From the NCBI GenBank assembly GCA_903893795.1, contig CAITNO010000067.1:1-64000 (forward strand): a DNA stretch of 64,000 nucleotides, in the 5' to 3' direction. Within the stretch, counting starts at the first letter, position 1. Each line of letters opens with the position of its first letter. Under the pieces are notes generated by a model, which made no database searches, was not told where the DNA came from, and saw only the letters and a program-made list of their open reading frames with translations. The DNA comes from Candidatus Hydrogenedentota bacterium (GTDB lineage: Bacteria; Hydrogenedentota; Hydrogenedentia; Hydrogenedentales; CAITNO01). Made by a program: the position numbers and the translations under genes. Below, piece by piece: positions 43,677 to 52,820 of the stretch.

Positions 43677-45461
43677 GTGGCGCGGCGCAGCCTGTTCGGT
43701 CAAATCCTTTCCGCCATTCTGGCCGTCATTCTGGTCAGCCTGGCGGCCGCGACCTGGGAAACCTCCCGGTCCATGCGGGCCTTTCACCTTAGCCAGACCG
43801 CGGCCACACTGGAAGCCCGCGCCCGCATTGTCGAACTGGAGATGACCGGGCTCTTTTCGGAGAGCCAGGTGAACAAAGTCGATGCGCTCTGCAAGGACAT
43901 CGGCAGGATCTCGGGCACCCGAATCACCGTCATTCTTCCATCGGGAAAGGTGATCGGCGATTCGGAGGAACCGTCAGCGCAAATGGACAACCACGGGGAC
44001 CGCCCCGAGGTGCGCGATGCGCTGGCGGGCCGCGCGGGCCATGCCGTGCGGTACAGCCACACCCTGCGCCAGGATTGGGTTTATGTTGCCGTTCCGGTCA
44101 TTGAGCACGGCGAGACCCGGGGCGTGGTGCGTGCGAGCACCTCGCTGGCTTCGGTAAACAGCGCGCTGCGCGGGGCATACCTGCGCATGGCGGCAAACGG
44201 GGCCGCCGTGGCCCTGCTGGCCGTGCTGGTGAGCCTGTTCCTTGCCCGGCGCATCGCCGGTCCTGTAAACCGGATGGTCGCGGGCACGCGCCGCCTGGCG
44301 GCAGGCGACTTCGGGACGCGCCTCGTGCCGCCCGATTCGGCGGAACTGGCCGAACTGGCCGGGGCGATGAACACCATGGCCGGGGACCTTCGCGAACGCA
44401 TGGAGACGGTGGACCGGCAGCGGGCCGAACTCGACGCGGTGCTGTCCAGCATGGAGGAGGGCGTGCTGGCGGTGGACCGGGAAGAGCGTGTCATCAGCCT
44501 GAACCGCGCCGCCGCCGAACTGTTTGGCGTCAACCCCCAGGCGTCCCGGGGACGCGATATCCGAGAAGTGGTGCGCAATCCCCAGGTGCAGGGATGCGTG
44601 GCCCGGCTGCTCGCGGAGTCGGCACCCTTTTCCGAGAATGTGACGATCAGCACCCCCGGCGAACGGAATTTGCTTGTGTCCGCCACCGGACTGCGCGACG
44701 GGCGCGGCGGCGAGGCGGGCGCGCTGCTGGTGCTGCAGGATGTGACCGAACTGCGCCGCCTTGAACGCGTGCGCAGCGACTTTGTGGCCAACGTGTCCCA
44801 TGAACTGCGCACGCCCATCACCTCGATCAAGGGCTACGCTGAAACCCTGCTCGCGGAGAACGCGCGGGACCCCGAAACACTCGAACGCTTTCTCGGCATT
44901 ATCGTGCGGCAGTCCGACCGTCTTACGGCGCTTGTTGACGACATCCTCTCGCTGGCGCGCCTGGAGCGTTCCGAGGCGGCGGATTCGGATGAGGCCGGGT
45001 TTGAACCGGTTGGCGCAAATGCCGTCGTGGAGGCGGCCCTGCACCTTTGCAGCCACAGCGCCGATGAACGGGGCATCCGCATAGAGGTGGCACAGGTCGA
45101 AAACACCCTGCTGCTGGCCAACGCGGCACTTGCAGAGCAGGCGCTGGTCAATCTGCTCGACAATGCGGTCAAATACAGCGAACGGAACGCCGTGGTGCGC
45201 GTTGACGCCGTTTCGGATGCGGATTGGGTGGTGATCCGCGTGACCGACTCCGGGCCGGGCATCGCACCGGATCAGCAGGCCCGCATCTTCGAGCGTTTTT
45301 ACCGCATTGACCGCGGCCGCAGCCGCGCCATGGGCGGCACGGGCCTGGGCCTGTCCATTGTGAAACACATCATGAACGTGCACGGCGGCCGCATTGAGCT
45401 TGAAAGTGAACTGGGCAAGGGGAGCAGATTCAGCCTCTTCTTCCAAGCGTACCGCGCATAG
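43677..45461 (+). CDS. phoR: Phosphate regulon sensor kinase PhoR
   Basis: A 594-residue membrane histidine kinase that phosphorylates PhoB. Two transmembrane helices (about 8-28 and 165-187) flank a periplasmic domain of some 135 residues, larger than in E. coli PhoR and like that of the Bacillus type. HAMP (about 190-240), PAS (about 250-350), HisKA with His375 in VSHELRTP, and a HATPase domain with NLLDNAVKYS, DSGPGI and GTGLGLSIVKH follow. It starts with GTG behind AAGGAG that overlaps the phoB stop. No gene of the pst group separates it from phoB. Confidence 0.94.
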   Translation: MARRSLFGQILSAILAVILVSLAAATWETSRSMRAFHLSQTAATLEARARIVELEMTGLFSESQVNKVDALCKDIGRISGTRITVILPSGKVIGDSEEPSAQMDNHGDRPEVRDALAGRAGHAVRYSHTLRQDWVYVAVPVIEHGETRGVVRASTSLASVNSALRGAYLRMAANGAAVALLAVLVSLFLARRIAGPVNRMVAGTRRLAAGDFGTRLVPPDSAELAELAGAMNTMAGDLRERMETVDRQRAELDAVLSSMEEGVLAVDREERVISLNRAAAELFGVNPQASRGRDIREVVRNPQVQGCVARLLAESAPFSENVTISTPGERNLLVSATGLRDGRGGEAGALLVLQDVTELRRLERVRSDFVANVSHELRTPITSIKGYAETLLAENARDPETLERFLGIIVRQSDRLTALVDDILSLARLERSEAADSDEAGFEPVGANAVVEAALHLCSHSADERGIRIEVAQVENTLLLANAALAEQALVNLLDNAVKYSERNAVVRVDAVSDADWVVIRVTDSGPGIAPDQQARIFERFYRIDRGRSRAMGGTGLGLSIVKHIMNVHGGRIELESELGKGSRFSLFFQAYRA

Positions 45462-45497
45462 ACATTTGCCGCCGGCATCAGGCCATGCAAAAAGGGG

Positions 45498-45533
45498 ATG
45501 GGCGCTCCGGGTTGGGCTTTCCGGAGCGCCCAT
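45498..45533 (-). terminator. Terminator for pstS (minus strand)
   Basis: ATGGGCGCTCCGG and CCGGAGCGCCCAT form a 13-pair stem. Read on the minus strand it is followed by CCCCTTTTT, so it ends the pstS message; it may also serve phoR from the other side. Confidence 0.8.
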
Positions 45534-45584
45534 GTCATTAACCGCGCCGCGACCGGTCAAAAGCCGCGGCACGGGAGGGAGGGG

Positions 45585-46442
45585 TTAGTTCAGCGGCACG
45601 TAGCCCTGCTCGCGGACAATGTTCTGGCCGGCCGGGCTGAGGCAGAAGTCCAGAAAGGCCTTGACCGCACCCTTGGGCTTGCCGTTGGTGTAGCAGTGCA
45701 GCGGGCGGGAAATCCAGTATTTTCCGGAGCGCACCGACTCTTCCGTCGGCTGAATGGCGCTGCCCGCGGCATCGGCCTTCACGGGCAGCAGCTTCACACG
45801 GTCTTTTGCGCTGGCGGCATATCCCAGCCCCACATAACCGATGGCGGTCTTGTCACTAGCCACAGCCTCGATGATTGCCGAGGTGGCGGGCATGAGCCGA
45901 ACCGCCGGGGAATAGTCCTGCTTCTGAAGCACGTGCTCCTGGAAGAAGACATAGGTGCCCGAGCTGGTTTCACGGGACAGGATCAGAATCTTGGCATCCT
46001 GGCCGTTGATGTCTTTCCAGTTCGACGCCTTCCCGGTGTAGATCTTCATCAACTGCTCCGAGCTGATCTCAGTCAGGGGATTGGCCGGGTTCACCACAAT
46101 CGCGATTCCGTCGAGCGCGACATTGGTCTCCACGCAATTGACACCGTTGTCGGCACCCTGTTTCTTTTCCTTGGGCTGCAGGTCGCGCGACGAGTTACAG
46201 ACGTCGGCGCTGCCGGCCAGCAATGCCGCGATGCCCACGCCCGACCCGCCGCCGGTGACGGAAACCATCGTTTCGGGGTGGTCCTTCATGAAGGCCTCGG
46301 CCCATGCCGCGGACAGGTTGACCATGGTGTCCGAACCCTTCACCACCACCGCGCCCGCCTTGCCCTGGGCAAACGCGGACCCGGCACAGACGGTGGAAAG
46401 CGCCACCGCCGCATACATTGCCAGTCTAAGTTTTTGCTTCAT
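45585..46442 (-). CDS. pstS: Phosphate-binding protein PstS (copy 1, with porin)
   Basis: A 285-residue periplasmic phosphate receptor. A signal peptide (residues 1-26, ending AGSAFAQ) precedes the phosphate-site blocks VKGSDTMVN, TGGGSGVGIAAL, SSRDLQPKE and SRETSSGTYVFF. It lacks a lipobox, unlike the second copy at 48468. AAAGGG precedes the ATG. On the minus strand it follows a porin and a 60-residue protein, without pstCAB of its own, so it must share the transporter encoded 3 kb away or have a storage or scavenging role. Confidence 0.93.
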   Translation of the reverse strand: MKQKLRLAMYAAVALSTVCAGSAFAQGKAGAVVVKGSDTMVNLSAAWAEAFMKDHPETMVSVTGGGSGVGIAALLAGSADVCNSSRDLQPKEKKQGADNGVNCVETNVALDGIAIVVNPANPLTEISSEQLMKIYTGKASNWKDINGQDAKILILSRETSSGTYVFFQEHVLQKQDYSPAVRLMPATSAIIEAVASDKTAIGYVGLGYAASAKDRVKLLPVKADAAGSAIQPTEESVRSGKYWISRPLHCYTNGKPKGAVKAFLDFCLSPAGQNIVREQGYVPLN

Positions 46443-46483
46443 CTACGGTCCCTTTCTTTGGGTGTTTGCAGAAAAAATGTTGT

Positions 46484-46512
46484 CCCTGCGGCCCGGTCTA
46501 CGGGCCGCAGGG
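46484..46512 (-). terminator. Hairpin between the 60-aa gene and pstS
   Basis: On the minus strand CCCTGCGGCCCG-TAGAC-CGGGCCGCAGGG is a perfect 12-pair stem, then ACAACATTTTTTC. It may end part of the porin transcription and lower or separate pstS expression. Confidence 0.65.
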
Positions 46513-46519
46513 GCGGAAA

Positions 46520-46702
46520 TCAGGGCTTGCCGGTATCCTTCTGGTGCTGCACAATAACGGGAATACCAAACGCGCCGAGCACAAAATTGAGCGTGTTGCT
46601 CAGGGCGGTCAGGGCGCGTCCAAACACGCCGACGAGGCCGTCAAATTCGACAACGCTCATGGCTTGGGCGGGTTTGCGGGTGATGGCATTGAAGTGCTTC
46701 AT
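46520..46702 (-). CDS. 60-residue small protein between porin and pstS
   Basis: A short gene with a strong AAGGAG site nine bases before its ATG. The 60 residues start MKHFNAITRKPAQAM and contain a moderately hydrophobic segment LNFVLGAFGIPVIV near residues 38-51, enough for a membrane-associated helix. No family is recognised. It lies 41 bases after the porin stop and is closed by a hairpin before pstS, under the same candidate Pho box. It is credible as a real small protein because of its ribosome site and position. No function can be assigned. Confidence 0.6.
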   Translation of the reverse strand: MKHFNAITRKPAQAMSVVEFDGLVGVFGRALTALSNTLNFVLGAFGIPVIVQHQKDTGKP

Positions 46703-46743
46703 TGTCAGGCTCCTTGTTTTCGTGGTTTGATGGTGTTTGTTGG

Positions 46744-48174
46744 TTAGAACTTGAAATTCAGATCGACCTGAAGGCGCTGATAGGGACCGTCCACCTTCTC
46801 TTTTCCGCCAAAGGTCGGCACCATGCGCAGCCAGTCGCTGCCCATGTTGTGATTTATAAAGTAGGTGACTGCCAGACGGGTGTTCTTCAGCAGCATGAAA
46901 TCGGCGCCGAGGACATGCCCCTTCGAGTTGGTGCCGCCGCCGCCGAAATCGGAATCGGTGAAGGCGCCGACCACGGCATCCCGTCCCAGGTCCCTGTACT
47001 CATAGTGCAGCGACCAGGACCGGGGCGTCACGCAACGGCCATAGGAGGCGCCGAGCGCCCATGCGGCACCGCTGTTGTTCCCGTCGTAGTTCTTGTCGAT
47101 CTTCGCCGTGTTGTACGCAATGTCGCCGTACAGTGCGAGAGGCCGCTCGAAGACGGGGATGGTGAATTCGGTGAAGCCTTCGACGATGTTGAAATCGTCG
47201 CCATAGAGCGCGCTTCCCCCGAGCACGGCTAGGGACAGCGCGTTGCCGAAGCTGTTGGCCGGGTCGAGAAGCGGCGGAAAACCCTTCAGGTGGCCGTAGT
47301 CGTAATAACTGGCGCCGACCATCAGACTGGTGCTGCCGTCGGCCTCAAAATTGTACTTGGCCGAACCCTGCACGCCGAGCAACTGCGTTTCCACGTCAAT
47401 GGAACGCTCCTGCACCAGGAAGTAGCCCGCCGTGGCCGCCAGTTCCAGCGGCACCTCGCGGTACACCGGGCCGGTCGGCGAGGACTCCATGGTGTTGGTG
47501 TAGGTGACGGCGAGACCTTCGGGCGTCAGGTCCTGGTCCCATATCATCTGGGTCTTGCCGGGAACGTAGAACGGATTGCTCATCTTCCCGCCCATGACCT
47601 TAAGACCCGGCACCCGTGCCGGGTGATAGTCAAAGTAGGCGGTGTCCAGATAAACGCCCTTCTTGGAAAAGGCATCCGTCATGGTCTGGTTGTAGCTGAT
47701 TGGGTCTCCGGAATTCATCGCCCCGGCGTTCATCGAGGTGGCGAGCCGGCCGCCGACGGTTACCTCGTCGTTGACGGTCCATTCAAAACCCAGGCGCAGG
47801 CGCAACCGGTGCCTAAAGCGGTCCTTGGTCTGGTCGGCCTTCTTCAGCGGGCCGCGGACGCCGACCGTGTTGAAGGTTTTGGGATCCGTGTGGATGTCCT
47901 CAAAGCGGTACCGGAAATCCCCGTTCAGTTTGACGCTGTTGATGCCGGCCTTGTCCTGCGAAGTCTTGGTCTTTTCAAGCTCGTCGATGCGTTTCATGCA
48001 GTTGGCAATCACCTCCTGCTCTTCAAGCATAACTTTCCGCAGCCTTTCGATTTCCGCGGTGCTGGCCGACTCAGGCGCATTTGCAGGGGGCGCCTCTGCC
48101 CCGGGGTCCCCCGCCACCGCCGCTCTCGCGAGCAGTATCAGCGTGAGAAAAAACAACAGTCGCGTCGCTCTCAT
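46744..48174 (-). CDS. Putative outer-membrane porin of the Pho regulon
   Basis: A 476-residue exported protein. The signal peptide (LLFFLTLILLARAAVAG) is followed by a coiled-coil-like segment EIERLRKVMLEEQEVIANCM (about residues 40-66), then a beta-barrel from about residue 80 with alternating strands and a C-terminal aromatic residue (VDLNFKF), as outer-membrane proteins have. It resembles the Porin_5 type. The coiled coil may anchor it to peptidoglycan, as in OprB- or alpha-type relatives. A minus-strand Pho box lies about 97 bases upstream and pstS genes flank it, so phosphate or phosphorylated-compound uptake is likely. Confidence 0.82.
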   Translation of the reverse strand: MRATRLLFFLTLILLARAAVAGDPGAEAPPANAPESASTAEIERLRKVMLEEQEVIANCMKRIDELEKTKTSQDKAGINSVKLNGDFRYRFEDIHTDPKTFNTVGVRGPLKKADQTKDRFRHRLRLRLGFEWTVNDEVTVGGRLATSMNAGAMNSGDPISYNQTMTDAFSKKGVYLDTAYFDYHPARVPGLKVMGGKMSNPFYVPGKTQMIWDQDLTPEGLAVTYTNTMESSPTGPVYREVPLELAATAGYFLVQERSIDVETQLLGVQGSAKYNFEADGSTSLMVGASYYDYGHLKGFPPLLDPANSFGNALSLAVLGGSALYGDDFNIVEGFTEFTIPVFERPLALYGDIAYNTAKIDKNYDGNNSGAAWALGASYGRCVTPRSWSLHYEYRDLGRDAVVGAFTDSDFGGGGTNSKGHVLGADFMLLKNTRLAVTYFINHNMGSDWLRMVPTFGGKEKVDGPYQRLQVDLNFKF

Positions 48175-48271
48175 AGTTCTCCTTTCCCATTTCAGACCTT
48201 GGGTTTCTTATGGATGCCGGTACAGCCCTTTGCTTGAGCATCCTGACCGGCGCAGAATTTACCGGTTCGAG

Positions 48272-48287
48272 ATTAGGAGAGAATTAG
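48272..48287 (-). promoter_or_regulatory. Candidate Pho box upstream of the porin gene
   Basis: Read on the minus strand: CTAATTCTCTCCTAAT. Two TAAT units are 11 bases apart, as in the three better sites in this window, with T in place of the last C. It is 97 bases upstream of the porin ATG. Confidence 0.42.
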
Positions 48288-48348
48288 AACTTTGTGCGTT
48301 TTGTGTTAGGGAGAGGGGTTGCACAGGGAAGGCGGGCAGGACCCTTCA

Positions 48349-48364
48349 CTAACAATTTCTTAAC
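48349..48364 (+). promoter_or_regulatory. Candidate Pho box upstream of pstS-pstCAB-phoU
   Basis: CTAACAATTTCTTAAC, the same 16-base form as the phoB site (14 of 16 identical), 104 bases before the pstS ATG. It lies in the divergent gap and could affect both directions. Confidence 0.6.
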
Positions 48365-48467
48365 CGTACTGCTGTTTAATGCCATCCGAGGATAGAAACA
48401 ATACGGCCGTCAGGAGGCATCCATCCTGCCCTGGCCGCCCACAGATACCTTCCCGAAGGAGCGTTTT

Positions 48468-49325
48468 ATGTTGAGAAAAGGCATGCTGGCAACCGTGGCG
48501 GCAGTGTTTCTGCTATACGGGTGCGGCGGGTCTCCGGCGGGTGCGCCCGCCCGACAGTCGGTCACCTTGAAGGGTTCGGACACCATGGTGCCGCTGGTCA
48601 CGCCCTGGGCGGAAGAGTACATGGCGGCCAATCCGGGCGTCGATATATCCGTGACGGGCGGCGGGTCGGGCACGGGCATCGCGGCGCTGATCACCGGCAC
48701 CACGGACATTTGCGCCGCCTCCCGCGAGATCAGCGCCGAAGAGCGGAAAAAGGCGGAGGCGAAGGGCGTCAAGCCCTCGGAAACCACCGTCGCGCGCGAC
48801 GGCATTGCGGTTGTGGTGAACCCCTCCAATCCGGTCGCAGAACTCAGCCTGGAGCAGTTGCGCAAGATATACACCGGCGCCACGGTAAAGTGGAGCGATG
48901 TTGGCGGTCCTGACGTGGCGATTGAGGCCTACTCCCGCGAGTCGAGTTCAGGCACCTATGTGTTCTTTCAGGAGCATGTGCTGAAGAAAGAGGATTACGC
49001 CGTCAATGTCCGGCTGATGCCGGCCACCTCGGCCATCGTGCAGGCCGTGCAATCGGACGCAAACGCCATCGGCTACATCGGCCTGGGCCACGCGCATGAG
49101 GCGCAGGGCCGGGTGAAAGTGGTGGCGGTGCGCATGGCGGAAGGACAGCCGGCGGTTGCCGCGTCCGAGAAATCCGTTCTGGACGGCAGCTATCCCATTG
49201 CCCGCGCGCTCTATTTCTACACCCCCGACCCGGCCGCTCCGGCAGTGCAACAGTTCGTGGCCCACTGCCTGGGTGCGGCAGGCCAGGAAACGGCCCGCAA
49301 GGCGGGCTTTGTGCCGGTCAAGTAG
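48468..49325 (+). CDS. pstS: Phosphate-binding lipoprotein PstS (copy 2)
   Basis: A 285-residue phosphate receptor and first gene of the pst operon. The lipobox LLYGCGG (Cys18-19 region) makes it a lipoprotein. Binding-site blocks LKGSDTMVP, TGGGSGTGIAAL, ASREISAEE and SRESSSGTYVFF match copy 1 at 45585, and both have the rare VFFQEHVLxKxDY stretch, so the two arose by duplication. A GAAGGAG site precedes the ATG. pstC starts one base after its stop. Confidence 0.94.
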   Translation: MLRKGMLATVAAVFLLYGCGGSPAGAPARQSVTLKGSDTMVPLVTPWAEEYMAANPGVDISVTGGGSGTGIAALITGTTDICAASREISAEERKKAEAKGVKPSETTVARDGIAVVVNPSNPVAELSLEQLRKIYTGATVKWSDVGGPDVAIEAYSRESSSGTYVFFQEHVLKKEDYAVNVRLMPATSAIVQAVQSDANAIGYIGLGHAHEAQGRVKVVAVRMAEGQPAVAASEKSVLDGSYPIARALYFYTPDPAAPAVQQFVAHCLGAAGQETARKAGFVPVK

Positions 49326-49326
49326 G

Positions 49327-50205
49327 ATGCGCGGGGAACGCTGGACAGAGTTTTGGGTCAAGTGGACCCTGGCGGCGGCCAGTTCGCTGACGGTGGTCAT
49401 CGTGGCGCTTATTTTCGTCTTCCTTTTTCGGGAGGCGGCTCCCTTCATCAAAGAGCCCGGACTGGGCGCCTTGGCGGGATCAAAATGGATACCGGTGTCG
49501 TTTCAGAAAGAACAGTTCGGGATTCTGCCCCTGGTGACGGGAAGCCTGCTGGTGACGCTGCTGGCGGGGGCGATTGCGGTTCCGATGGGGATTTGCGGCG
49601 CGGTGTACATCGCGGAAATTGCGCGCCCGGCGGAGCGGGAGTTTCTGAAACCCTTCATCGAACTGCTGGCGGCGATACCCTCGGTGGTGCTGGGGTTCTT
49701 CGGCATGGCGATACTGGCCCCGGCGCTCAAATCTGTCTTCGGCCTTCCCACGGGCATGATGGCGCTGACCGGCGCGCTGGTGCTGGGCCTGATGGCGTCG
49801 CCCACCATCATGTCGATCTCGGAGGACGCGATACGCAGCGTGCCCCGGTCGTACCGGGAGGCGTCGACCGCGCTGGGCGCAACCGACATGCAGACGCTGT
49901 GGCGGGTGACGGTGCCGTCGGCGATGCCGGGCATGCTGGCCGCGACCATGCTGGGGATGGGGCGCGTGCTGGGCGAGACCATGGCCGTGCTGATGCTGAC
50001 GGGAAACGCGGCAATGGTCACCTTCAACCCCTTCGATTCGGTGCGGACCATGACGGCGACGATAGCGGCCGAAATGGGCGAGGTGACGCAGGGCAGCGCC
50101 CATTACCAGGCGCTGTTCTGGGTGGGCATTGTGCTGCTGCTGGCAACCTTTATCCTCAACATCACGGCGCAGCGGGTGCTGGGCCGGGCACGGGACCGCA
50201 GATGA
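49327..50205 (+). CDS. pstC: Phosphate ABC transporter permease PstC
   Basis: A 292-residue inner-membrane permease of the high-affinity phosphate importer with six predicted helices. The first helix is [12 protein letters not shown] near residue 22. The coupling segment [20 protein letters not shown] carries the EAA motif, and [15 protein letters not shown] is typical of PstC. The start at 49327 lies immediately after the pstS stop, within an AAGTAGG site; translation is probably coupled. The stop overlaps pstA by four bases (ATGA). Confidence 0.94.
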   Translation: MRGERWTEFWVKWTLAAASSLTVVIVALIFVFLFREAAPFIKEPGLGALAGSKWIPVSFQKEQFGILPLVTGSLLVTLLAGAIAVPMGICGAVYIAEIARPAEREFLKPFIELLAAIPSVVLGFFGMAILAPALKSVFGLPTGMMALTGALVLGLMASPTIMSISEDAIRSVPRSYREASTALGATDMQTLWRVTVPSAMPGMLAATMLGMGRVLGETMAVLMLTGNAAMVTFNPFDSVRTMTATIAAEMGEVTQGSAHYQALFWVGIVLLLATFILNITAQRVLGRARDRR

Positions 50206-51053
50206 GGCGCCGGGCAATCGACCTGGCGGCCCGGTGGACCTTGCGCTGCATCACCTATCTGGTCGTGGCGGCCACGGCGTGGATTCTGCTCGACATTGTT
50301 GTCAAGGGCCTTCCCGCCATCAACTGGGTCTTTTTGACCGCGCAACCCAGCCGGGGCGGCGAGGAGGGCGGCATACTTCCGGCCATCCTGGGCACGGTGC
50401 TGCTGATAGCCTGCACCACCGCCGTGGCCCTGCCATTGGGCATGGCCGCCGCGATATACCTTTCGGAATATGCGCGGCAGAGTCGCTTCACCCGCATGCT
50501 GCGCCTCGCCATCATCACACTGGCGGGCGTGCCGTCCATCGTGTTCGGCCTCTTCGGTCTGGGCTTGTTTGTCATGTTCTGCGGTTTGGGCGTGAGCATC
50601 CTTTCCGGCAGCCTCACGCTGGCCTGCATGATCCTGCCGACCATCATCGTGGCAAGCGAGGAATCCCTGCAGGCCGTGCCGGACTACCTCCGCGAGGGCA
50701 GCCTTGCGCTGGGCGCGGGAAAGTGGCAGACCATCCGCAAGAACGTGCTTCCCTACGCCGTTCCGGGCATGGTCACCGGCAGTGTGCTGGGCATCGGGCG
50801 CGCCGCGGGCGAGACGGCCCCGATTCTGCTGACCGCCGCCGTCTTCTACCAGCCGCGCCTGCCCAGGTCGCTGATGGACCCCGTGATGGCGCTGCCCTAC
50901 CATCTGTATGTTCTGGCCACGCAGCATCCGGCCGCGGCAAAGGTGCTTTCGATGCAGTACGGCACCGCGCTGGTGCTGCTGATTCTCGTGCTGGGCGTCA
51001 ATCTCGGCGCGGTCCTGCTCAGACTTTATTTCAGGAGAAAATACCAATGGTAG
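50202..51053 (+). CDS. pstA: Phosphate ABC transporter permease PstA
   Basis: A 283-residue partner permease of PstC. It starts at the ATG overlapping the pstC stop. The blocks [31 protein letters not shown] and the EAA-type segment [19 protein letters not shown] identify it, with [16 protein letters not shown] following as in PstA. Six helices are predicted. Its stop overlaps the start of pstB. Confidence 0.94.
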   Translation: MRRRAIDLAARWTLRCITYLVVAATAWILLDIVVKGLPAINWVFLTAQPSRGGEEGGILPAILGTVLLIACTTAVALPLGMAAAIYLSEYARQSRFTRMLRLAIITLAGVPSIVFGLFGLGLFVMFCGLGVSILSGSLTLACMILPTIIVASEESLQAVPDYLREGSLALGAGKWQTIRKNVLPYAVPGMVTGSVLGIGRAAGETAPILLTAAVFYQPRLPRSLMDPVMALPYHLYVLATQHPAAAKVLSMQYGTALVLLILVLGVNLGAVLLRLYFRRKYQW

Positions 51054-51829
51054 CGGTGGCGGCGCATGCCGTGTCACGGGCCAAGGTCAGCGTGACGGGG
51101 CTCGATTTCTACTACGGCCCGGTCCAGGCGCTGCACGGCGTGTCCATGGAGATTCCGGAACGGCGCGTCACGGCGCTTATCGGCCCGTCGGGTTGCGGAA
51201 AATCGACCTTTCTGCGCACGATGAACCGGATGAACGACCTGATTGACGGGACGCGGCTGACGGGCCGGGTGCTGATTGACGGGGAGGACATCTACAGTCC
51301 CCGGACCGATGTGGTGACACTGCGCCGCCGGGTGGGCATGGTGTTTCAGAAGTCGAACCCCTTCCCAAAATCGATTTTCGAGAACGTGGCCTACGGCCTG
51401 CGGGTGGCGGGCATGCGCAACCGGGAGGCGCTCGCGGAAAAGGTAGAGCGCAGCCTCATCCGGGCCGGGCTTTGGGACGAGGTGCGCGACCGGCTCCATG
51501 GCAGCGCACTGGCCCTGTCGGGCGGCCAGCAGCAGCGCCTGTGCATCGCCCGGGCGCTCGCGGTGGACCCGGAGGTGCTGCTGATGGACGAGCCGGCGTC
51601 CGCGCTTGACCCCCTGTCCACGGCCCGCATCGAGGACCTGATACGGGAACTGCGCGAGAATTACACCATCGTCATCGTCACGCACAACATGCAGCAGGCA
51701 GGCCGCGTGTCGGATTTTACGGGCTTTTTTTACGAGGGCTTTCTGGTGGAGTTTGGCGACACCGAGACGGTGTTCACCCGGCCCCGTGAAAAGCGCACGG
51801 AAGACTACATCACGGGACGCTTCGGCTGA
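51047..51829 (+). CDS. pstB: Phosphate ABC transporter ATPase PstB
   Basis: A 260-residue ATPase that drives phosphate import. Walker A is GPSGCGKST (near residue 45), the PstB-specific [10 protein letters not shown] follows, the Q-loop is [12 protein letters not shown], the ABC signature LSGGQQQR, Walker [13 protein letters not shown] and the switch histidine in VTHNMQQA. The ATG at 51047 lies behind AGGAGAAA inside the end of pstA, overlapping by seven bases. Confidence 0.96.
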   Translation: MVAVAAHAVSRAKVSVTGLDFYYGPVQALHGVSMEIPERRVTALIGPSGCGKSTFLRTMNRMNDLIDGTRLTGRVLIDGEDIYSPRTDVVTLRRRVGMVFQKSNPFPKSIFENVAYGLRVAGMRNREALAEKVERSLIRAGLWDEVRDRLHGSALALSGGQQQRLCIARALAVDPEVLLMDEPASALDPLSTARIEDLIRELRENYTIVIVTHNMQQAGRVSDFTGFFYEGFLVEFGDTETVFTRPREKRTEDYITGRFG

Positions 51830-51845
51830 CCCTGGGAGAACAAGA

Positions 51846-52553
51846 ATGCCCGCACACATGCAGCACGCCATAGAGGCGCTGAAGAAGAAACTGCTCGCTG
51901 TCGGAGCCATGGCGGAGGAGGCGGTCAGCCGCGCCGTAAAGGCGCTGCGCGAGCGGGACGCAGAACTGGCCCGCTCCGTCATCGCCATGGACAACGAAAT
52001 TGACGAACGCGAGGTGGATGTCGAGGAGGAGTGCCAGAAGGTCCTTGCCCTTCACCAACCCGTGGCGCACGACCTCCGTTTCATCATTACGGTGCTGAAA
52101 ATAAACACGGAGCTGGAGCGGATTGGCGACGCGGCGGTCAACATCGCCGAACGCGCCATCTTCCTCTCCAATGAGGAGCCCATTGACATTCCGTTCAACT
52201 TTCCCGGCATGTCCGATATCGCCCGTCTGATGCTGAAGCGGGCGCTGGACGCACTGGTGGAGCAGGACGTCAGCATCGCGCACGAGGTTATCGCCCTGGA
52301 CGATGAGGTCGACGCCATCAACCGGCACATGTACCTGCAGGTCGAGGGCGGCATCCGGAAGAGTCCGGAACGCGTCGACAGCCTCATTCATCTGCTCGGC
52401 GTTTCCCGCCATATTGAGCGGATCGGCGACCACGCGTCCAACATTGCGGAGGACGTCATTTACCTTATCGAGGGAACGATTGTTCGTCACCGCACGGAAG
52501 AATACAAGAACGGTCCAGAAGGCGCGTCGAACCTTGGTGGCCTGGGTTCCTGA
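51846..52553 (+). CDS. phoU: Phosphate transport regulator PhoU
   Basis: A 235-residue protein of two three-helix repeats that represses the Pho system together with Pst and PhoR. Each repeat has the metal-binding E/DxxxD pattern: NTELERIGDAAVNIAE and SRHIERIGDHASNIAED. The start at 51846 has GGAGAAC upstream and is 16 bases after the pstB stop. The order pstSCAB-phoU is the usual one. A second, more distant PhoU-like protein (DUF47) is in the next unit. Confidence 0.94.
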   Translation: MPAHMQHAIEALKKKLLAVGAMAEEAVSRAVKALRERDAELARSVIAMDNEIDEREVDVEEECQKVLALHQPVAHDLRFIITVLKINTELERIGDAAVNIAERAIFLSNEEPIDIPFNFPGMSDIARLMLKRALDALVEQDVSIAHEVIALDDEVDAINRHMYLQVEGGIRKSPERVDSLIHLLGVSRHIERIGDHASNIAEDVIYLIEGTIVRHRTEEYKNGPEGASNLGGLGS

Positions 52554-52714
52554 CCTCCCCGGGCCGGGTCCGGCACATCGCCCACTGACGTGCACGCATG
52601 ACAATTGGTTGAATCAATCCCGGGGTTGTGGCCAAGAAATGTCGCTTTTGGCACAATTTCCGACCTAAGGCAGGCGCCCTTGAACAGGGGTGGGGGTTTG
52701 TTTTTGTGCCGACG

Positions 52715-52730
52715 CTAACATTTTTCTAAC
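52715..52730 (+). promoter_or_regulatory. Candidate Pho box upstream of the DUF47-pit pair
   Basis: CTAACATTTTTCTAAC with TAAC units 11 bases apart, in an AT-rich stretch 90 bases before the start. The remainder of this 267-base gap (52554-52820) shows no other clear signal. Confidence 0.58.
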
Positions 52731-52820
52731 AATATGTTGCTCTAATGTTAAGATATTGTCTGCAGTGGGTTTCTTGCCGGGTTAATTGTCGGGGTTCGTC
52801 ATTATCTTGAAAGGATAGCC

